From contig PDHQ01000736.1 in the NCBI GenBank assembly GCA_003339415.1, positions 1 through 10,152 on the forward strand: 10,152 nt of DNA, read 5' to 3'. The stretch is from Ophiocordyceps camponoti-saundersi (nom. inval.) (Eukaryota; Ascomycota; Sordariomycetes; Hypocreales; Ophiocordycipitaceae). Made by a program: the position numbers and the translations under genes. This document shows positions 6,626 through 10,152 of the stretch, piece after piece (position 1 is the stretch's first letter; every line of letters begins with the position of its first letter). The notes under the pieces were generated by a model. That model was not told where the DNA came from and searched no databases. It saw only the letters and a list, made by a program, of their open reading frames with translations.

Positions 6626-7193
6626 GATCTTTTAATCCCTAATTCGTCGTGTAAAATTATAAGGTATAAGATAAAACTATAATTTCCTTTAGTATCGTTT
6701 TTGCTATAAGTCCCCTTTAAGACTTAACCTGCGATATATAACTTTTAGATAGCTAAGAAGATAAGGTTAAGGGCTAATTTTAGCTTAATTCCTTCCTCTC
6801 TATAGGGAAACTAAACTGCACTATATACTAAGTTATAACCGCTTCCTCGTCTTAAGGGCCGTTCGTCGTTCTAATACTTAGAAGCTTTTAGGAGAGGAAA
6901 AGTGTTCGGGGACTATTTAACTAAACCCTAAATAAGCTCCTACTTGCTTTTTATACTAGCTTCTCGTTTATTTTCCTTCGGCCTATCTATTACCGCCGCT
7001 AAAGTCCCTTTACGGCTTCCTCTTTTAAACTTATCCCTCCTATCCCTTATCTTTCTATCTCTTAAAACGTTAACCGTGAATAATATATATTCCTATATAT
7101 ATTTCTTAAAGTATATCTTTTTATCTCTTAAGTTAAAAAAAAAATAATTACTAGAACCTAGGCCTCTCCTTCGGATTAGTAGAATTATTATTA
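6626..7193. other. Stretch with a faint minus-strand frame, no firm gene
   Basis: A minus-strand frame from about 7035 to 6600 has roughly one stop per 20 codons, somewhat below the local average, and reads as basic and helical (for example DRPKENKREASIKSK). I cannot tell it from chance. The 6944-7147 plus-strand open frame starts at TTG and is low-complexity Leu/Ser/Lys, so I do not count it. TATATAT strings and an A9 run lie near 7083-7144. Confidence 0.3.
6890..6930 (+). repeat. Partial third copy of the 240 bp repeat, 3' end only
   Basis: AGGAGAGGAAA at 6890 followed by ACTATTTAACTAAA at 6912 matches the 3' end of copy 1 (AGGAGAGGAAAG, then ACTATTTAATTAAAT) with similar spacing. The rest of the repeat is not recognisable upstream. 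Confidence 0.55.
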
Positions 7194-8401
7194 TTATCTC
7201 GATTTCTTACCGCCGCTCGCTTCTACGTCGCTAAACGTATAACCTTCTCGCATATCGCGTATATTATTAGGTCGTATCCCTTATACTTAAAGCCGAACGC
7301 CTTAAGTAGTCTCTTGCAAAAGATATACTCTACCCTACCCTCTATCTATACTATCCCGATAAAGCGTACCTTTGCCTAATTATCGTGTTCGCAGGCTAGT
7401 ATTTATCCCTCCTAGATATTAGCGATATATACCCGTAATTAATTAGCTCTTCCCCCGGGAACTTATAAGTATCTTACTACTTCTCTCGCTAGCTACTGTC
7501 TGCGATATTAGACTCCTAATATTTTCCGGCTAGCTATCCGTATTAGTTATTCTATCCTATTTTACACGCCCGCCACCTACTACTTCCTTCTAATAACTTA
7601 TTTCGCCTCGCTATAGTTACGGTGCCTTATACTATCGTGGAGTCCCCCTTCTCCTCCTCGCTATATCCCTCTCCCCTTCCTCGCCTAACCCCTCCGCCGC
7701 TACCGCCGCCACCGCCCTTATACTCCGCGCCTCGTTATCTTCTCCCTCTCCCCCTCTCGCCACGTCTAGCGTTACCGCCGGTCGCCTCCGTACGTCCCCT
7801 ATAACGCTATATTTCGCCGGCACCCGTAGCCGCTATATCTCGATATTCGAAAAATACCTATGCTCGTATTACTACTAACTATCTAGGAACGCTTTACCGT
7901 ATATAAAGCAGAACTTAGTATAATATAAGCAGCTACTTATCGTTAGTAAAAGATATATATATATAAAAGGTATAAATTATACCGTAAAACTTACATTATA
8001 TAGTTATATCCCTTAATACGCGATATTAGTCTCCCGTATACTAACCCCGGGTAGAATTAGTACTCGCTATACGTTATTAGTAGTATCTACCTTACTAGCC
8101 CCTTATCTACTAAACTAACCTCCGACCGTATAATTTCTACTTAGGCTAAGGCTTTCCTCTATATTCTTTCCGCCTCCTCCGGTAGCCTACTAAATATAGC
8201 GAGTCTCTTCGTATCCGTCGCGTCTAGGTCGCCGAATAGTTCCCTACTATAGCACCGTGGAGGGAAAACCGCCTTATTAGTAACCTTACGCGTAGCCGCC
8301 CGTAAACTCGCTATTAGATACTCTAAGCACTAGAAGTATACCCCTCCCGGATATCCTATCGCGTACGCGCTTTCTATATTATATAGATAGTATACGTATT
8401 T
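7194..8401 (-). pseudogene. Decayed two-exon minus-strand gene, unassigned
   Basis: Upstream part, 8401 to 7995: about 135 codons with five in-frame TAA/TAG and a convincing protein texture, including YPGGVYF, CLEYLIASLRAATRKV, VFPPRCYSRELFGDLDATD and IFSRLPEEAERI. It ends at GTAAGT of an intron-like stretch (7994-7933). Splicing joins it in phase to a second frame that includes a stop-free stretch of 63 codons (7823-7635; Arg, Ala, Gly and Glu rich, probably a disordered linker) and continues with about 17 TAA/TAG codons to TAA at 7194, ending SGGKKSR. The reading frame before 8401 probably shifts: another minus-strand frame (8580 to 8405) contains DKAISGNLNKLVSAILKLVSYVYKEYAADKV in two adjacent pieces. 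Strengths are the phase-keeping intron and purine-first codons; weakness is that rival frames also look protein-like in 7200-7900. No family is recognised. Confidence 0.45.
7933..7994 (-). other. Intron-like stretch with donor, branch site and tandem acceptor
   Basis: On the minus strand it starts GTAAGT (7994-7989), has TACTAAC (7948-7942) as branch site and ends AAG-TAG at 7936/7933, so 59 or 62 bases long, a typical fungal size. The two acceptors are three bases apart and both keep the same downstream phase. All three signals match ascomycete consensus and join the two open minus-strand frames. None of these signals contains CpA or TpG, so RIP would spare them. Confidence 0.5.
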
Positions 8402-8880
8402 CTATTATTAGAAACCTTATCTGCCGCGTATTCTTTATATACGTAGCTTACTAACTTTAGTATCGCCGAAACTAACTTATTTAAATTGCCGGATATCGCT
8501 TTATCTTATAAAAGTAATATCTATACGGATATAGATAGCGAAAACCCTTCCGTTTATTATAAGTATTCTAGCTAATAGCGGGATACCCTTTTATATATAT
8601 AATAAGTAATACGAGGGAAAAAAAAATTATATAATAACTAACTTATAAACTTTATATATATTAATCTTAATTATACGAACTACGATAAGCTTTTCCTCGT
8701 CTCTAAATTTATCCCTGCTATTAATCCCCCCTACCTACTACTATATAAGGTAACGTTCTCCCCGTTATAATCTTACCTTATAAAACCGGTACCTTTTTAC
8801 GCCCCTCGCCTCCTCGACTTATAAACCTAACTAATACCGGTAACGTAATATATTAGCATTATCCTATTCCCTACCTAACG
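8402..8880. other. Probable 5' continuation of the minus-strand relic, unclear
   Basis: Short minus-strand frames suggest more coding sequence (see the entry ending at 8401), but the frame changes more than once, and the A9 run near 8618-8626 and TA repeats at 8592-8604 interrupt. A plus-strand frame through 8690-8800 is equally readable. I do not assign a gene. Confidence 0.3.
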
Positions 8881-9940
8881 CGTCTTATATCCTATATACT
8901 ACCTCGAGCTAAGTAACGAAGCCTCGCTCTTTTAAACTAGTATAATTTCGACGCCTTACTCTTATATAATTATCGTTTATAAGTTCTTAATACCGCTTTC
9001 GAGATAGACCTTACCGACGTCGCGGCCGATAAAGGTCTTACTTATACCGTTACCCCGAACGCTTACGTTATAGTTAACGCTAAGCTAGACACCTTTCGTT
9101 ATAATTAGCAGCTCGTATATAGTATAGCTCGGCTATCTATAGACGATATTACGAGATAAAACCGATAAATACCGCGTGCCTATAATAAAGAGCCTCTATT
9201 TCCTTACGACGTATTACTATCTATATCGCTAGAATTTCGATACCCGTAGCTACCCGGATTAGTTAATAATACGGGATATAGCTATACGGTTCGATCCTTT
9301 ATTAAACGCGATACGTAAGAATCCGATAGCTCTAAGGTATATTTTACGTCTTCGAGTTTAGTAAAGTATCCCGGCAATGTCCCCGATACCGCCCTACTAT
9401 CTATTAGAGACTTATATACCTCGAAAACGATACCGCTACCCTACTTACCTCCCCGCCCCGGCTAGCGTCTCTACCCGCTAAATAGCGTTAACGTAGATAA
9501 TAATAGAGTATATACTATCCTTTCGGACAGGCTTAACCTCTCGGCGTTCGAGTTAGATAAAGATATATAGCACGAGTTAGCTAATAACGAGACCCCGGAT
9601 ATTACCTTACCTTACCGTTATATAACGATAGATTATAGAGATAGTCCCCTCGAAGCTACCGGCCACGCCTCGCAGCCCTACGATAAGCCCCTTATATACT
9701 GCTACTTCTTAGGCATATATCTTAGTATATTTAAGACGAAGTAACTACTAGTAATACCGCTCTTACCGGCGTTCGTATAAGCCGCGGAGGACGATAGTTT
9801 ACTATCTAGGGTCGCCGCGACTAACTCCTCGCGGCCTTCTAAAAGCGCGTTATTAAAGTGCGAAGACTTAGCACGCGCTATATAAGCTCTTCTCGCTAGC
9901 GAACTAAATAAGGCCGATACGCTACGATAGTATCCTTCTT
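8881..9940 (+). pseudogene. Decayed plus-strand frame with relatively few stops, unassigned
   Basis: One frame (phase of GAC at 9007) runs without a shift for more than 1 kb. In 9007-9741 I count about 8 TAA/TAG codons in 245, against about 18 and nearly 30 for the other two plus-strand frames. Codons favour a purine first and pyrimidine last base, as in real genes: GAC CTT ACC GAC GTC GCG GCC GAT. Segments include EIDLTDVAADKGLTYTVTP, DDIT, KYPGNVPDTALLS, DRLNLSAFELDKDI and, after a TAA at 9742, AAEDDSLLSRVAA and CEDLARAI. The composition is that of a soluble mixed alpha/beta protein. No start, intron or family is recognised. A minus-strand frame in the same codon phase is also readable, so the strand is not certain. 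Confidence 0.35.
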
Positions 9941-10152
9941 AGCGATATAATATAACGTTAATTAATAGAAGCCGCAAAATAGCTATAAGTAGTAGGGAAA
10001 GCTTATATATCCTCTTACGTCCCTCTAACGTTAACCCGCGCCCTCCTTATTTTTACGATAGTTAAGTATATCTTCCCTTTTCGTAAGCTAATATTTTTTA
10101 TTTTTTTTTAAAAAAAAATAGAAAAAAAAATTATCTTATAGGAAACCCGTAC
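9941..10152. other. Right end, no gene assigned
   Basis: The favoured plus-strand frame fades after 9940. The last 60 bases contain the A/T hairpin. Confidence 0.5.
10094..10130. repeat. Near-palindromic T/A run
   Basis: T6-A-T9 is followed directly by A9-T-A-G-A9, so the two halves can pair over about 16 bases with one mismatch. Low-complexity origin, for example two poly-A tails of retroelements meeting in opposite orientation, is possible; a terminator role is not shown. Confidence 0.7.

Noticed and set aside
6944..7147. Open plus-strand frame of 67 codons
   Set aside because: It starts at TTG and is low-complexity Leu, Ser, Ile and Lys; it overlaps TA and A runs and has no promoter or homology signal.
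7622..7804. Open plus-strand frame of 60 codons rich in Pro and Leu
   Set aside because: It starts at GTG and lies antisense to the minus-strand open stretch at 7632-7823, which connects in phase to an intron-joined frame. The Pro/Leu bias is the complement of Arg/Gly-rich codons.
7142..8002. A plus-strand gene in the frame that passes through 7622-7804
   Set aside because: The frame is readable, but at least two other plus frames look equally protein-like with similar numbers of stops, so protein texture alone is not evidence in this TA-rich mutated DNA.
9280..9305. GGTTCGATCC, which resembles the T-loop (B box) of a tRNA gene
   Set aside because: The bases on both sides do not form a five-base-pair T stem, and no anticodon or acceptor stem is found upstream.

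Overview
The window looks like a gene-poor, heavily decayed stretch of a filamentous ascomycete (Pezizomycotina) genome. The main sign is a base-change signature of repeat-induced point mutation (RIP). CpA and TpG are almost absent over long stretches and TpA is very common, while CpG is well kept. ATG and TGA are very rare, and nearly every in-frame stop is TAA or TAG, as expected if CAA, CAG and TGG codons were converted. No intact protein gene, tRNA or rRNA was found. This reading rests on dinucleotide pattern by eye, not on a computed index.

Layout. Positions 1-3500 are a mosaic of short and medium repeats: one C22 run, two long G runs, about 21 same-orientation copies of a short motif with the core GGATTATTAGCG, several direct duplications (62, 73 and 146 bp), a 3 x 25 bp array of palindromes around TTTAAA, and at least two decayed plus-strand reading frames (995-1505 and 2038-2565). 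Positions 4177-6930 hold two direct copies of a roughly 240 bp repeat (4177-4415 and 6383-6625) and a partial third copy (6890-6930). Between the first two copies lie two promoter-like stretches (TATA boxes at 5169 and 5510), each followed by a broken reading frame. Positions 7194-8401 carry the best gene relic: a minus-strand frame in two parts joined by an intron-like stretch with GTAAGT, TACTAAC and AG. Positions 8881-9940 carry a plus-strand frame with fewer stops than its alternatives. The right end is an A/T hairpin.

How it fits together. RIP acts on duplicated DNA, and the window is full of duplicated DNA, so the simplest reading is a nest of old transposons and segmental duplications, perhaps subtelomeric or in an AT-rich accessory compartment. 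I could not assign a family to any reading frame, and in RIP-mutated DNA several frames can look protein-like at once, so all coding calls are tentative. The most unusual structure is the one-orientation short motif that sits at the joins between different duplicated modules in the first 3.1 kb.
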